NCBI GenBank assembly: GCA_900769475.1
Contig: CAAGGQ010000230.1
Location: 20,660 to 84,659, forward strand
From: Clostridia bacterium
GTDB taxonomy: Bacteria > Bacillota > Clostridia > Oscillospirales > CAG-272
DNA length: 64,000 nt
Direction: 5' to 3'
Below the pieces are notes generated by a model. The model was not told the DNA's origin, ran no database searches, and worked only from the letters and a program-made list of their open reading frames with translations. Each line of letters begins with the position of its first letter. Positions within the stretch are counted from its first letter, which is position 1. This document shows positions 1 to 9,203 of this stretch, in pieces. The position numbers and the translations under genes are program-made.

Positions 1-2
1 TT

Positions 3-944
3 ACGGCCAACACCACCATGGCCTTGAACATGGCCATCAAGGGCCTGCTTCGCCCCGGGGATCACGTTCTGCTCTCGGATATGGAGCACAACGCCGTGTA
101 CCGCCCCGTGCAAAAGCTGACCTCCGAAGGAAAGATCACCTTTGACGTGTTTCCCAGCCTTGTGACTCAACCCAATGCCACGGCGGCCGATCTTTGCCTT
201 GGTATTGCTCGCTTGTTGCGTACCAATACCCGTATGCTGATCTGTTCCCACGCCTCCAATATTTGCTCTTGGAAGGCCCCCTTACGAGAACTGGGCGCCT
301 TTTGTCGGCGTCACGGGATCTTGTTCGTTGTGGATGCAGCCCAATCGGCAGGACACGAGGCCATCGATCTGGGACGGATGGGGATCAATGCTCTCTGCGT
401 TCCCGGTCATAAGGGCTTGCTCGGTCCCCAGGGGAGCGGTATGCTGATCCTGGGGGAGGGGGTTATTGCCGATACACTGCTGGAAGGTGGGAGCGGTTAC
501 CGTTCTCTGGATCCCGAAATGCCTGGAGAATCCCCGGAGCGATACGAGGCGGGGACCCTGGCAACCCCTGCCATCGTTGGACTTTGCGAGGGACTTCGGG
601 AGGTGAAAAACATGGGTGTTGGGGCCATTTCCGGCCATCTCAAGGCCTTGAATCGAAGGCTTTGTTCCCATTTAAAAACGCTTCCCAAGGTCACGCTTTA
701 CGCGCCTCATCACATGGGCGCGGTGGTGCTGTTCAACTTGGAGGGGACAACCGCGGAGCAGGTTGGCGCCCATCTCAACGCGCGAGGGTTTTGCGTGCGC
801 GCCGGGTATCATTGTTCGGCGTTGGGACATACCACTCTGGGGACGCCCGTGGGGGGCGCCGTGCGGGTCAGCCCCGGAATCTACAACACCGCTTCCGAGA
901 TGGACGCTTTTGCCGAGGCGCTGGAGGAGATGCTCCAATCCTGA
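3..944 (+). CDS. Class V aminotransferase, cysteine desulfurase-like (5' truncated)
   Basis: PLP-dependent class V aminotransferase of the cysteine desulfurase family, which takes sulfur from cysteine for Fe-S clusters or thio-modified molecules. The frame is already open at the first base of the window, and the residues before the first Met (TANTT) fit the family's N-terminal PLP-site segment, so the true start lies outside and the Met at 18 is internal. DAAQSAG carries the PLP-contacting Asp, VPGHKG the Schiff-base Lys, and AGYHCSALGHTTLGT the C-terminal active-site Cys. It resembles the stand-alone desulfurase-like family rather than classic IscS, since no IscU-like partner follows. No convincing terminator is seen after the stop; the next promoter lies about 80 bases downstream. 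The class assignment is firm, the exact substrate is not. Confidence 0.85.
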   Translation, partial: TANTTMALNMAIKGLLRPGDHVLLSDMEHNAVYRPVQKLTSEGKITFDVFPSLVTQPNATAADLCLGIARLLRTNTRMLICSHASNICSWKAPLRELGAFCRRHGILFVVDAAQSAGHEAIDLGRMGINALCVPGHKGLLGPQGSGMLILGEGVIADTLLEGGSGYRSLDPEMPGESPERYEAGTLATPAIVGLCEGLREVKNMGVGAISGHLKALNRRLCSHLKTLPKVTLYAPHHMGAVVLFNLEGTTAEQVGAHLNARGFCVRAGYHCSALGHTTLGTPVGGAVRVSPGIYNTASEMDAFAEALEEMLQS

Positions 945-1024
945 CGGGGACTTTTTCTCCATTACCAAAAAGGCGGCGATTTTTCCAAAAAGTAGGTTTT
1001 TGAATCAACAACTTGTTTTCGGGG

Positions 1025-1053
1025 TTGCAAATCAGTACAAAACATGGTAAAAT
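1025..1053 (+). promoter_or_regulatory. Sigma-A-type promoter for solute-binding lipoprotein
   Basis: TTGCAA, a 17-bp spacer and TAAAAT, about 65 bases upstream of the start at 1120. Confidence 0.6.
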
Positions 1054-1119
1054 AAAGGTGCCATGGAATGCATTGCCTGCTTTTTCATGGAAATGGATTA
1101 ACAAACAAAGGAGCTTTTT

Positions 1120-2622
1120 ATGAGAAACAGACGTTATGTTTCCCGCATTACCTGCCTGCTTCTGTTCTGTTGCGTTTTGTTTGGAGCTCTGGTTGCCTGC
1201 GGAACCCAAAACGGAGCGGCTTCGGTGACCACCAACGCCGGAGAAAAGATGACAGAGGCCACCACCGTGGTCACCGAGGATCCTGCCTACGTGGAGGAGC
1301 TTCCCGAGCTGGACTTTACCGGCTATGAGCTGAAGATGCATATGCGCAACAGCGATTTCTTTATTTCCGACCAGTATATTGAATCCTTCGATACGGCCGT
1401 ATCCTTTGTGGATCGGGCGGTGTTTGAGCGGAACGAAGCGGTATCCGAGCGCTTTGGCGGGATTTACTACACCATTGGACGCTCCGATAGCGATAACTAC
1501 GATATTTCTCTCTACGCCACCATTCAGAGCGGTTCCTGCGATTGGGACGTGGTGATCAATCACGGTCATTCCTTGAGCAAGTATGCTCAGGGATCTCTCA
1601 TGACCGATCTTTACACGGTTCCCAACCTGGATCTTTCCAAGAAATATTGGGATCAGAACATGATCAACGATTTCAAGATCAACGGTAAGATGTTCTTCAT
1701 TGGCGGCGACATCAGCTATCAACTTCTGGGACACACCGACTCCATGGTGTTCAACAAGGGCCTGTGCAATGACCTTGGCCTGGAGGAGCCCTACGGCGCG
1801 GTGTTGAGCGGGGATTGGACCTTTGAACTCTTTTCCCAGATGGTAAAGTGTGCCTCCGGTGATGAAAACGGCGACGGTAAGTTGGTGCTGGAGGACGGCG
1901 ACATTATGGGTTACGTAACCGATAAGTACTGCGGTCCCATCAACGTGCTCTATTCCGGCGGCGGCCGCGTTTCCTCCAATGACGGAACCACCTTTGCTCT
2001 GACGCTGTACAACGACCGTCATATTACCATTTTTGATAAATTCTTTGAGTTCGTGGAGCAGGACAACTGCCAGATCTTTACCGACTGGAATTCCTCCTCG
2101 GAGCTGGTCAAGTTCCGTCGGCAGTACGCCGCGGGCAACGTGCTGTTCATGGATCTTCGCACCTATGAGATCTCCACCCTGATCCAGGAGGGCATGTTGG
2201 ATTACGGCGTGATCCCGTGGCCCAAGTGGGACGATACCGTGGAGGGCTATCACTCCTGGGTGGATGCCGGTGCTAATCAGATCGGTATTCCCAAGGCACG
2301 TAGTGAAGAGCGGCTGGAATTCATTGGCGCTGTTCTGGAGGCGCTTTGCGCCGAGGGACATCGAACGGTGCTCCCCATGTACTACGAGCAGATCTTAAAG
2401 CTGAAGCTTGCTCAGGATCCGCAAAGCTATGAGGTCATGGACCTGATCAAGGCGGGACGGGTTTACGATATGGCGTCCTACTGGGGCTCTCCCGTGGGAA
2501 TGCCCGGATATTATTTGGTTTCCTATTCCGGACACAACTTTACCACCTGGTGGCAATCCCAGCGCTCTCAGGCGGAATACCACGTAAAGACCCTCAACGA
2601 GCTGTTCAGTAAATGGAACTAA
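1120..2622 (+). CDS. Extracellular solute-binding lipoprotein (ABC importer family 1)
   Basis: Predicted substrate-binding lipoprotein of a sugar-type ABC importer. A basic N-terminus and hydrophobic segment end in the lipobox LVAC at about residue 27, followed by a Thr/Ala-rich linker typical of surface lipoproteins. The rest (about residues 45-500) has the length and aromatic-rich composition of family 1 binding proteins. AAAGGAG lies 7 bases before the ATG. It stands alone: no permease genes are adjacent, and it has its own promoter and terminator. The partner permeases must be elsewhere; the ATPase at 21035 is a candidate energiser. The ligand cannot be read from the sequence. Family assignment rests on overall pattern rather than a single diagnostic motif. 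Confidence 0.75.
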   Translation: MRNRRYVSRITCLLLFCCVLFGALVACGTQNGAASVTTNAGEKMTEATTVVTEDPAYVEELPELDFTGYELKMHMRNSDFFISDQYIESFDTAVSFVDRAVFERNEAVSERFGGIYYTIGRSDSDNYDISLYATIQSGSCDWDVVINHGHSLSKYAQGSLMTDLYTVPNLDLSKKYWDQNMINDFKINGKMFFIGGDISYQLLGHTDSMVFNKGLCNDLGLEEPYGAVLSGDWTFELFSQMVKCASGDENGDGKLVLEDGDIMGYVTDKYCGPINVLYSGGGRVSSNDGTTFALTLYNDRHITIFDKFFEFVEQDNCQIFTDWNSSSELVKFRRQYAAGNVLFMDLRTYEISTLIQEGMLDYGVIPWPKWDDTVEGYHSWVDAGANQIGIPKARSEERLEFIGAVLEALCAEGHRTVLPMYYEQILKLKLAQDPQSYEVMDLIKAGRVYDMASYWGSPVGMPGYYLVSYSGHNFTTWWQSQRSQAEYHVKTLNELFSKWN

Positions 2623-2628
2623 GAATGA

Positions 2629-2668
2629 AAAAAGAGGCTTTCCCCATGCTCGGGGGAGGCCTCTTTTG
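2629..2668. terminator. Shared terminator between convergent genes
   Basis: An A run, a stem built on AAGAGGC...GCCTCTT with an inner CCCC/GGGG, then TTTT. It lies between the convergent binding-protein gene and mecA, whose stop is at 2671, and can serve both strands. Confidence 0.75.
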
Positions 2669-2670
2669 GG

Positions 2671-3333
2671 TTATTGCAGGCTGGAAAGCCGATGGACCGC
2701 ATTAGTAGCGCACAGGATCCTGCCGTGCTCCGTGAGATACAGCTTTAAAAACGCGGCGTTCTCCAAACTGCCGTATTCGGTAATAAATCCCAGCTCCTCG
2801 GGCAGGGAGAAGGGGGAGGGGCAGAGGAGAGCGAGTAGGAGATAGTACTGCTTTCTCTCATCCCGAAAGGCTTGGCTTTCGCCGATGTAATCCAGATCGA
2901 ACAGGCGGCGACACACCGCAAGCAGATCCTCCACCCGGTCAAAGCGATAGGCAAGATCCCGCCGGAAGGCGTGGATCCCCCGTTTGGAAAGTGCCCCGGA
3001 CGGCGCCCTCAGATGCGCGGAGCGTCCCCGGGTCTCGGTGCGGGTATTGCTGTCCTCAGGGGCTTCGTCCTTGGCCGCCGCGGGAAGGGCGGGGAGATGA
3101 GTAATGAACATTTCGCATCCTCCCTCGCGAGAGGGAAAATACTGAATAGAAATATGGTTATCGTCGGCATCAAAGTCGGTCTGCTTTTTTATTTCGGTCA
3201 TCAGGTGGCGGAATGCGCGTCGCATTTTTTCGCTGTCATCCCCAATGCAATCGTTGGTCAACTCAAAATGACACATATCCGTTGGGGTCAGCATAATTTT
3301 AAGCTTGCTGCTGCTGATACGTATCAGTTCCAT
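2671..3333 (-). CDS. mecA: Adaptor protein MecA
   Basis: MecA-family adaptor (220 aa) that delivers substrates to the ClpC AAA+ unfoldase. The N-terminal domain (about residues 1-80) begins MELIRISSSK and has the family's hydrophobic/acidic pattern. A charged low-complexity linker (about 95-130) leads to a C-terminal domain (about 135-220) with FRRDLAYRFDRVEDLLAVCRRL and the Tyr-rich KQYYLLL region that contacts ClpC. I chose the ATG at 3333 with AGGAG 12 bases upstream; a TTG four codons earlier directly abuts the ribosome binding site. A TATAAT-like element lies at 3388-3393 on the minus strand. The clpC operon about 6 kb away supplies the partner. In Bacillus, MecA also controls competence; no competence gene is visible here. 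Confidence 0.85.
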   Translation of the reverse strand: MELIRISSSKLKIMLTPTDMCHFELTNDCIGDDSEKMRRAFRHLMTEIKKQTDFDADDNHISIQYFPSREGGCEMFITHLPALPAAAKDEAPEDSNTRTETRGRSAHLRAPSGALSKRGIHAFRRDLAYRFDRVEDLLAVCRRLFDLDYIGESQAFRDERKQYYLLLALLCPSPFSLPEELGFITEYGSLENAAFLKLYLTEHGRILCATNAVHRLSSLQ

Positions 3334-3438
3334 GCAAAAAGGCAACTCCTTTCTTTTATTAGACGGAAGCGATGTCCTCTTATTCTTATTATAGTCTTTT
3401 TTTCGAAAAATGGAACCCCCAAAAATATGGTAATTCCA

Positions 3439-3467
3439 TTGACAAGCCGAGGGATCTGATGTATAAT
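3439..3467 (+). promoter_or_regulatory. Consensus sigma-A promoter for nnr
   Basis: Exact TTGACA, a 17-bp spacer and exact TATAAT, 25 bases before the nnr start. The gene is probably strongly and constitutively transcribed. Confidence 0.85.
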
Positions 3468-3491
3468 AACCCCAAAAGGGAGGTGACCGTA

Positions 3492-5003
3492 ATGCAACAA
3501 GTGGTGGATGTGAAGACCATGCGAGAAAGTGACACTATGACCATTCACGGCGGGATCCCCGGACGGGAGCTGATGTGCCGTGCCGGGAAGGAGATCCTTG
3601 AGAGTTACCCCTGGCAAGGGCCGGTGGCCATCGTTTGCGGTAGCGGAAACAACGGCGGGGACGGCTACGTGCTGGCCGATCTGCTGTGGGAGCAAAAGAT
3701 CCCCGTGGTGGTCTTTCTTTTGTCGGATCGCTTTTCGGAGGATGGACGATTTTATTTTGAGACCTGCCGAGCCAAAGGCGTGGATGTGCGTCCTTGGACG
3801 CCCGAGGAGACCTTTGCCGACTTTTCCGAGATCGTGGATTGCATTTTGGGAACCGGCTTTGCGGGAGAGGTGCAGGGAAGGGTGGCCGACGTGATCCGTG
3901 CCATCAATCAAAGCGGCAAGACCGTGATCTCCGTGGATATCAATAGCGGTATGAACGGCGATAACGGCACTTCCTCGCTCTGTGTGCACTCGGATCTCAC
4001 GGTTTCCCTCGGCTTTTATAAGACCGGCCATTTTTTGAACGATGCCAAGGACGTGATAGGGCGCGTGATCAACCGGGATATTGGCATCGATCTCTACGGC
4101 TCTGCCGCGTATCTGGTGGAGGCGGAGGATCTGGGGGCGGTGCTCCGGCCTCGCCGTCAAAATTCCCATAAGGGAGATTACGGCTACGTTTCGATTCTGG
4201 GGGGCTGTACCTCCTATGCGGGAGCGGTCAAGCTGGCCAACCTCAGCTGTGCCGCCCTGCGCGCGGGCTGCGGCGTGGCTCAGGTGATCCTTCCCATGTC
4301 CATCAAGGAGAGCGTTGCACCGCATTTGTTGGAGAGTACGATGGCCTGCTTGCCCGACGATGGAGAAGGGCACATGACCTTCTCTCCGGCGGCGTTGAAC
4401 GCGGCGCTTTCCAAGCAAAAGGCTTTGGCCATCGGTATGGGCTGGGGACGTTCTCCGGAATATGCCAGGATCTTAGAGCACATTCTGCGCACGCAGGTCC
4501 TTTCTCTCGTCATCGATGCGGACGGCTTGAATATCTTGGCAGAGATGGATCCCTCTATATTAAAATCTACCGCTTGCTCGGTGCTTTTAACGCCGCATCT
4601 CAAGGAGTTTGAGCGCTTGAGTGGTGTGCCTATGAAGGAGATTCAAACCGATCCCATCGGCCATGCGATGAATTATGCCAAGAAAACCGGCGTGGTGCTC
4701 CTGCTCAAGGGGCCTTGCACGGTGATTACCAACGGCGAGGAGGTACTCCTGGTCAACCGCGGTTGTGCCGGCATGGCTACCGCGGGGAGCGGAGACGTGC
4801 TCGCGGGAGTATTGGTCGGCCTTTTGGGAGCGGCTCCCGTATCCCCTTTGACGGCGGCCTGCGGTGCCTATGTTGCCGGTCTGGCCGGAGAATTGGCGCA
4901 GGCGGAGAGCAATCCCATCAGTATGCTTGCCTCGGATACCGTGGCCAAGATCCCTGCGGCGATTTCTACGATTTTAAATGCGATCCGAGAAAAACAGCCC
5001 TGA
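3492..5003 (+). CDS. nnr: Bifunctional NAD(P)H-hydrate epimerase / ADP-dependent dehydratase
   Basis: Repairs hydrated NAD(P)H in the cytoplasm. The N-terminal YjeF epimerase domain (about residues 1-210) interconverts the hydrate epimers, and the C-terminal ribokinase-like domain (about 225-500) dehydrates the S form using ADP. Visible motifs are GSGNNGGDGYV in the epimerase domain, and DADGLN, LTPHLKEF and TAGSGDVLAG in the dehydratase domain. At 503 aa it matches the usual fused form. The ATG at 3492 follows GGGAGGTG by 6-7 bases and sits 25 bases after a perfect promoter, so longer in-frame extensions are not used. It appears monocistronic. Confidence 0.95.
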   Translation: MQQVVDVKTMRESDTMTIHGGIPGRELMCRAGKEILESYPWQGPVAIVCGSGNNGGDGYVLADLLWEQKIPVVVFLLSDRFSEDGRFYFETCRAKGVDVRPWTPEETFADFSEIVDCILGTGFAGEVQGRVADVIRAINQSGKTVISVDINSGMNGDNGTSSLCVHSDLTVSLGFYKTGHFLNDAKDVIGRVINRDIGIDLYGSAAYLVEAEDLGAVLRPRRQNSHKGDYGYVSILGGCTSYAGAVKLANLSCAALRAGCGVAQVILPMSIKESVAPHLLESTMACLPDDGEGHMTFSPAALNAALSKQKALAIGMGWGRSPEYARILEHILRTQVLSLVIDADGLNILAEMDPSILKSTACSVLLTPHLKEFERLSGVPMKEIQTDPIGHAMNYAKKTGVVLLLKGPCTVITNGEEVLLVNRGCAGMATAGSGDVLAGVLVGLLGAAPVSPLTAACGAYVAGLAGELAQAESNPISMLASDTVAKIPAAISTILNAIREKQP

Positions 5004-5029
5004 TTTTTCCTTGGATTTGCCGTTTTGGA

Positions 5030-5058
5030 TTGACTTTTTTCGCCGTTTGTGCTACAAT
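5030..5058 (+). promoter_or_regulatory. Sigma-A promoter for plsC-like gene
   Basis: TTGACT, a 17-bp spacer and TACAAT, 36 bases before the start at 5094. Confidence 0.75.
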
Positions 5059-5093
5059 AGGAGCGTTGAGTTGATTGGAAAAGGAGCTTTTTT

Positions 5094-5897
5094 ATGATAT
5101 TAACGATGCTGTTTTGGCTTGCCTCCGTGCTGACCACGGTGGGAGCGTATTGCGTGTGGTCGGAGCTTTCTCTTTGGTGGATCCTCCCGATCCAGCTGGG
5201 GGCCTTTGTGGCCTGGATCGCCTTCTACCTTTTGGTGCTGCTTGTCGCGTCGCTCTTTCTCTCGGTCAAGCAGCCGGTGGAGCGCCCCAAAAAGATCTGC
5301 CGTTACTTTATTGTATTTACCATGGATTGCCTGACCCGGCTCCTGCGGTGCCGCATCATCCTGCGCGGTGCCGAGAAGCTCCCGGAAGGCCCCTGCGTAT
5401 TGGTGAGCAATCACCGTTCTGCAATGGATCCCATCACCGCCCTGGTGGCTCTGAAGAACCGTCCCTTGGTCTTTGTTGCCAAGGATTCCACCTTGAAGTT
5501 TCCTATTGTGGGCCCTTTCATTCATCATGCGGGCTTCCACGCCATTGACCGTGGCAACGGGATGCGGGCGCTCCGTACTCTCAAGCACGCCGCGGGGATC
5601 ATGCAGAGCGAGGGCCTGGATATGGGGATCTATCCCGAGGGAACCCGAAGCCGCACGGGAAAGCTACTGGAATTCAAGACCGGTGCCTTCCTTTTGGCCA
5701 AGCGTGCGGGGGCGCCCATGGTGATCCTGTCCACCAAGGGGACCGAGTCGGTCCTGCATCGCTTCCCCTGGCGTTCCACCCGCGTGGAGCTGACGGTGCT
5801 GGAGGTGCTTTCCCCCGAGGACATCAAGGAACGCTCCATGGAGGAGCTTTGTGATCATGTCCGCTCTGTCATTGCCAAGGACCTGGGCGAGGAATAA
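5094..5897 (+). CDS. plsC: 1-acyl-sn-glycerol-3-phosphate acyltransferase (PlsC family)
   Basis: Membrane-bound acyltransferase that converts lysophosphatidate to phosphatidate in phospholipid synthesis. Two hydrophobic segments fill about residues 1-65. The catalytic motif NHRSAMD (HX4D) is near residue 106, and the acyl-acceptor motif YPEGTRSR is near 183. At 267 aa it is slightly longer than the usual form because of the N-terminal membrane segments. AAGGAG precedes the ATG. It is flanked by its own promoter and a strong terminator. LPA acyltransferase is the likeliest role; a related lyso-lipid acyltransferase is possible. Confidence 0.88.
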   Translation: MILTMLFWLASVLTTVGAYCVWSELSLWWILPIQLGAFVAWIAFYLLVLLVASLFLSVKQPVERPKKICRYFIVFTMDCLTRLLRCRIILRGAEKLPEGPCVLVSNHRSAMDPITALVALKNRPLVFVAKDSTLKFPIVGPFIHHAGFHAIDRGNGMRALRTLKHAAGIMQSEGLDMGIYPEGTRSRTGKLLEFKTGAFLLAKRAGAPMVILSTKGTESVLHRFPWRSTRVELTVLEVLSPEDIKERSMEELCDHVRSVIAKDLGEE

Positions 5898-5903
5898 AAA
5901 AAC

Positions 5904-5936
5904 GAGTCGATCGTTGTTCGATCGACTCATTTTTTT
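5904..5936 (+). terminator. Rho-independent terminator after plsC
   Basis: Perfect 10-bp stem GAGTCGATCG/CGATCGACTC with a 5-base loop followed by a T run. The A run on the 5' side lets it also terminate the minus-strand gene ending at 5945. Confidence 0.9.
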
Positions 5937-5944
5937 GTTTGGTG

Positions 5945-6787
5945 TTATGCTTTTGTGTTTTCCAAATAGTCCGCCAGCAGAGCGTCTTGAAGCTGTTTTA
6001 CGGTATAGGAGGCTTTTCCGCCCACGGTAACACCGTCCACCTCGATCACACGCATACAAAGTGCCGAGGCTGAGGTGATCAGAACCTCGTCGGCCTCCAT
6101 CAGATCGGAGAGAGAATAGACCTTTTCCACCACGGGGATCTCCTGGGCTTTGCATTGCGCCATCAGATGAGCGCGGCCGGTGCCAGCAAGGATCAGCTCG
6201 TTGGCAGGATGGGTAAAGAGCGTTCCGTTTTTCAAGATCGAAATATTGGAGTGTGCACATTCGGTCACGTTTCCATTGCGATGCAAAATGCATTCATCCA
6301 CGCCGGCACGCACCGTGGCCTGGGTTGCCAGCACGTTGGGAAGCAGATTGAGGGATTTGATGTTGCAATGATAAAACCGAGTGTCGGCAGCGGTGATACA
6401 GCGCAGAGGCACGTAAGTATCCTTGATCTGTCCGGGGCGGAGCATGATCCAAAGGTTGGATGCATTCACTTCGGGGAAGGCGTGGGAGCGTATCCCCGTA
6501 CCTCTGGTGAATTGAAAATAGACCCATTGATCGGGGGTATCCACTTTTTTGACCAGCTCCTGCAGGAGCGCACAGAGCTCGGCCTTGGTGATGCGGGGCG
6601 TGATCTCCAGGAGTGCCGCACTCTGAAAGATGCGGTCCACGTGCTCTTCCAGGGCGTAAATGCGGTAGTTTCTGCAGTAGGTAACGTCATAAACGCCGTC
6701 GCCAAAATAGCAGGCGCGGTCCAGCATGGGAACCTGGATCTTCTCCAGCTCGTCAACGGTGCCGTTATAATATCCGAGGGTTTTCAT
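5945..6787 (-). CDS. dat: D-amino-acid aminotransferase (class IV)
   Basis: Class IV PLP aminotransferase (280 aa), most like D-amino-acid transaminase, which makes D-glutamate or D-alanine for peptidoglycan. The N-terminus MKTLGYYNG and the motif DRACYFGDGVYDV are characteristic. The Schiff-base Lys lies in CNIKSLNLLPN (about residue 145), and the PLP-phosphate-binding region is NVTECAHSNI. The related branched-chain enzymes are usually over 300 aa, and the short length favours Dat. The start lies 33 bases after the stop of the cell-wall hydrolase gene on the same strand, so the two are probably cotranscribed. AAAGGA lies about 15 bases before the ATG, a long spacing. Confidence 0.85.
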   Translation of the reverse strand: MKTLGYYNGTVDELEKIQVPMLDRACYFGDGVYDVTYCRNYRIYALEEHVDRIFQSAALLEITPRITKAELCALLQELVKKVDTPDQWVYFQFTRGTGIRSHAFPEVNASNLWIMLRPGQIKDTYVPLRCITAADTRFYHCNIKSLNLLPNVLATQATVRAGVDECILHRNGNVTECAHSNISILKNGTLFTHPANELILAGTGRAHLMAQCKAQEIPVVEKVYSLSDLMEADEVLITSASALCMRVIEVDGVTVGGKASYTVKQLQDALLADYLENTKA

Positions 6788-6819
6788 AGGTGAGAAAGCG
6801 GTCCTTTCTGTTCTTAATC

Positions 6820-9015
6820 TTATTGTGTGGGGATGAGCGAGTGCAAATAAGCGACGGTATCCTTGGAATAGGGGGCGGCGGGATCGTTCAATGCCGCCAG
6901 CGCCACCTGTGCTACCGAGCGACTGCAGGGCACCGAGGCGGCGGGAATACGGAGCACCTCACCGTTGGTGTATTGGATCTCCAAATAAAAGGTGGCGGAA
7001 TAGGGAATAGAAAAATCGGTCAGCGAGGGGGTATTGGCGTGGAGCTTGGCGTAGTCCTCCAGGAGCTCCAGATTCTCCACCGCGGCGGTGGTCACCCGCG
7101 TCCCTTCGGTGATCTCGGCAGAAAGGCGCAGACCGTCGATGTTCTTCAGCACTTGATAATCCTCCAGATCCAGAATGGCCGAAAAGCGAAGCTGAGGGGA
7201 TGCGGTCTTAAGAGAGAGGGCAGCGCCGTGAAGCTGAAAAAAACGGGCGGTGGCGGCTTCAAAGGTCAGATCCCGGGTCAAAACTACGGAGGAACCGGGC
7301 GGCAGAAAGGAGCCGTCCGAGCCGAGCCACCCAACAAAACAGGGAAGCTCACTTTCGGGCAAAAGCAGGGTCTCTCCCCGTGGGAGGCTTTGCCGTGTGG
7401 TGCGATCGGGTTCCACAAAGGCCACCTCGTGGTGGATGGTTTGCAGCTCCAGATAGAACACCGCGCACAGGAAGGCGTGATTCTGCTTTTGGGAGGAGTT
7501 GTCGTTATCGTAGTTTGCCAGGCCCCGTATTGTTAATATATGCTTGCTCCCCGGCAAAAATTGCATGGGAAGAGTAAGATCCAGCGTTTCCGAGGTGGAA
7601 CATGTGATCCATTCCCCGTCGTCCAGACGGTATTGCAGTGCGCGAATGCCGTAGGAATGCTCCACTCGCCCCGAAAGCTTGAGCATTTTCTCGATTTGCG
7701 GATACAGGGTTTGATAAACGGTGGAGGATTCAGCCACCAAACGGTCGGGAGAGGTCAGCTCCACGGTGTAAGAATAGCGACAATCGGCCTGCGCCAGCAG
7801 GGTGCAGGTGCCGTTGGCGGGATCCTTGCAGGATGTATCGGGCATGCCTTCGTAGACGGGGATCAGGAAGGTACAGGCACTGTCCAGCGCGTCCACCGCG
7901 GCAAAGGCCGAGTAGAGGGAGCGGGCCTCGGTCAGAGCACCTGCCACGTTTTGCATGTATTGTCCCCAAAAGTTGCGGTCGGCGGCGCGGCCGTCCACAT
8001 TAAATTTTTGCAGATAAACGGTGGATTGATAGCGGTCGATGTAATTTTTTTTCAGCAGATGGGAGCCCCCGTAGATCGATTTCCAGCGGGTGTTCCAGGC
8101 GGGAGAGCCTCCCCATGCGGCGGCCATGTCAGGCGTACCGTCCACGGCGCGAGTCATGGCATTATAATAGATGCGGAAGAGTCCCGTGCCGCTGGCTTTT
8201 ACGTTGAATAGATTGTAGTAGCCGTCCAAGGCCTTCAATTCCTCCACGGTATAGCCCGAGGAGGGAGGGAGGATCTGTTTTCCACTTTCGCTGGTTTGAG
8301 TCTGATTGCGGTAGTAATCGACCAAAAGACTGCCGCACCGCCCCGAAATAATGGGCGAGGTACCGGCTTTGCCTTGTTCCTGGCGGATCTTGGCGGCCAA
8401 ATACACCGGGTGAATCCCCAAGGTTTGTCCTACCTCCTGCAGGTAGGCGGCGTAGGATTTTCCGTTCTCCAGCATGTCGGTTTCCATAAAGGTGCCGCGC
8501 AGCACGGCTGCCAGCTCCTCCGCGGAAGCGTTGGTTTGATAGGCGAGATCGTAGAATTGGAAGATGTCGGCCTCGTTCAAAAAGTTCCGAGGGTCCATAA
8601 AATAGCGCACGGCATCCGCAGAGGCCTGATAGTAGCCCGCATCGTAGGATTCTTGGTTGATGGGATGGTGATAAGCTGCGTAGGTTTTGGAGGACGGGAT
8701 CAGATTGGTCAGGGGATTTTCGGTTTCCTTTTTGATCACATAGCTCCAGGTGTAATCGGGATTGATTTGGGTGATCTGCAGAGGAAGAAAGGTCCAGTTG
8801 GGATGCAGGAGATGAAGCTCGGTCAATGCCACGGCGTAGTCCTTGGGAAAGCCTGTCTCCACAAGGGATTCGTAGTATTCCTGGGCCGCTCCGGAAAAGA
8901 AGCGCTCGGTGGTGCTGCCCTCCAGACTCAGGCTGATGCCTACGGCCAGGAGCAGGGAAACGATCACCGCCGCCGAAAGAGCGGATAGTAATATTTTCTT
9001 GGCTTTTGGTTTCAT
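6820..9015 (-). CDS. Membrane-anchored N-acetylglucosaminidase (peptidoglycan hydrolase)
   Basis: Large (731 aa) exported cell-wall hydrolase. One N-terminal transmembrane anchor (about residues 8-28) follows a Lys-rich start. The catalytic region (about 130-340) has the endo-beta-N-acetylglucosaminidase pattern: ADIFQFYDLAYQ, a putative catalytic Glu in AKIRQEQGKAG, then YYNLFNVKASG, SIYGGS and STVYLQKFNVDG. The remaining half (about 370-731) is beta-rich and matches nothing I recognise with confidence; it may hold Ig-like or wall-binding modules. A minus-strand TATAAT at 9054-9059 lies upstream, and the downstream neighbour is the D-amino-acid aminotransferase, consistent with wall metabolism. 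Confidence 0.82.
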   Translation of the reverse strand: MKPKAKKILLSALSAAVIVSLLLAVGISLSLEGSTTERFFSGAAQEYYESLVETGFPKDYAVALTELHLLHPNWTFLPLQITQINPDYTWSYVIKKETENPLTNLIPSSKTYAAYHHPINQESYDAGYYQASADAVRYFMDPRNFLNEADIFQFYDLAYQTNASAEELAAVLRGTFMETDMLENGKSYAAYLQEVGQTLGIHPVYLAAKIRQEQGKAGTSPIISGRCGSLLVDYYRNQTQTSESGKQILPPSSGYTVEELKALDGYYNLFNVKASGTGLFRIYYNAMTRAVDGTPDMAAAWGGSPAWNTRWKSIYGGSHLLKKNYIDRYQSTVYLQKFNVDGRAADRNFWGQYMQNVAGALTEARSLYSAFAAVDALDSACTFLIPVYEGMPDTSCKDPANGTCTLLAQADCRYSYTVELTSPDRLVAESSTVYQTLYPQIEKMLKLSGRVEHSYGIRALQYRLDDGEWITCSTSETLDLTLPMQFLPGSKHILTIRGLANYDNDNSSQKQNHAFLCAVFYLELQTIHHEVAFVEPDRTTRQSLPRGETLLLPESELPCFVGWLGSDGSFLPPGSSVVLTRDLTFEAATARFFQLHGAALSLKTASPQLRFSAILDLEDYQVLKNIDGLRLSAEITEGTRVTTAAVENLELLEDYAKLHANTPSLTDFSIPYSATFYLEIQYTNGEVLRIPAASVPCSRSVAQVALAALNDPAAPYSKDTVAYLHSLIPTQ

Positions 9016-9053
9016 AGGAGCATATCCGCCTTTCTTGAAAAGATCTTTTTTCC

Positions 9054-9082
9054 ATTATAGCATATAAAAAGAATTTTTGGAA
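9054..9082 (-). promoter_or_regulatory. Probable promoter for glucosaminidase-dat unit
   Basis: Minus strand: TATAAT with a weak TTCCAA -35 element at 17-bp spacing, about 40 bases before the start at 9015. Confidence 0.5.
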
Positions 9083-9099
9083 GGGCTTTTTTGAGAAAA

Positions 9100-9135
9100 A
9101 AAGAAAAAAGCCTCGCCCAAAATGCGGGCGAGGCT
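9100..9135 (-). terminator. Terminator of the ctsR-mcsA-mcsB-clpC operon
   Basis: On the minus strand, a perfect 10-bp stem AGCCTCGCCC/GGGCGAGGCT with a 7-base loop followed by a T-rich tract, about 70 bases after the clpC stop. Confidence 0.88.
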
Positions 9136-9203
9136 CGATTGGAGATTTTCAAAATGGGTGAAAACGAAGGCTTGAAGAAGACACACCGTTAACGGAGCTC
9201 CTA

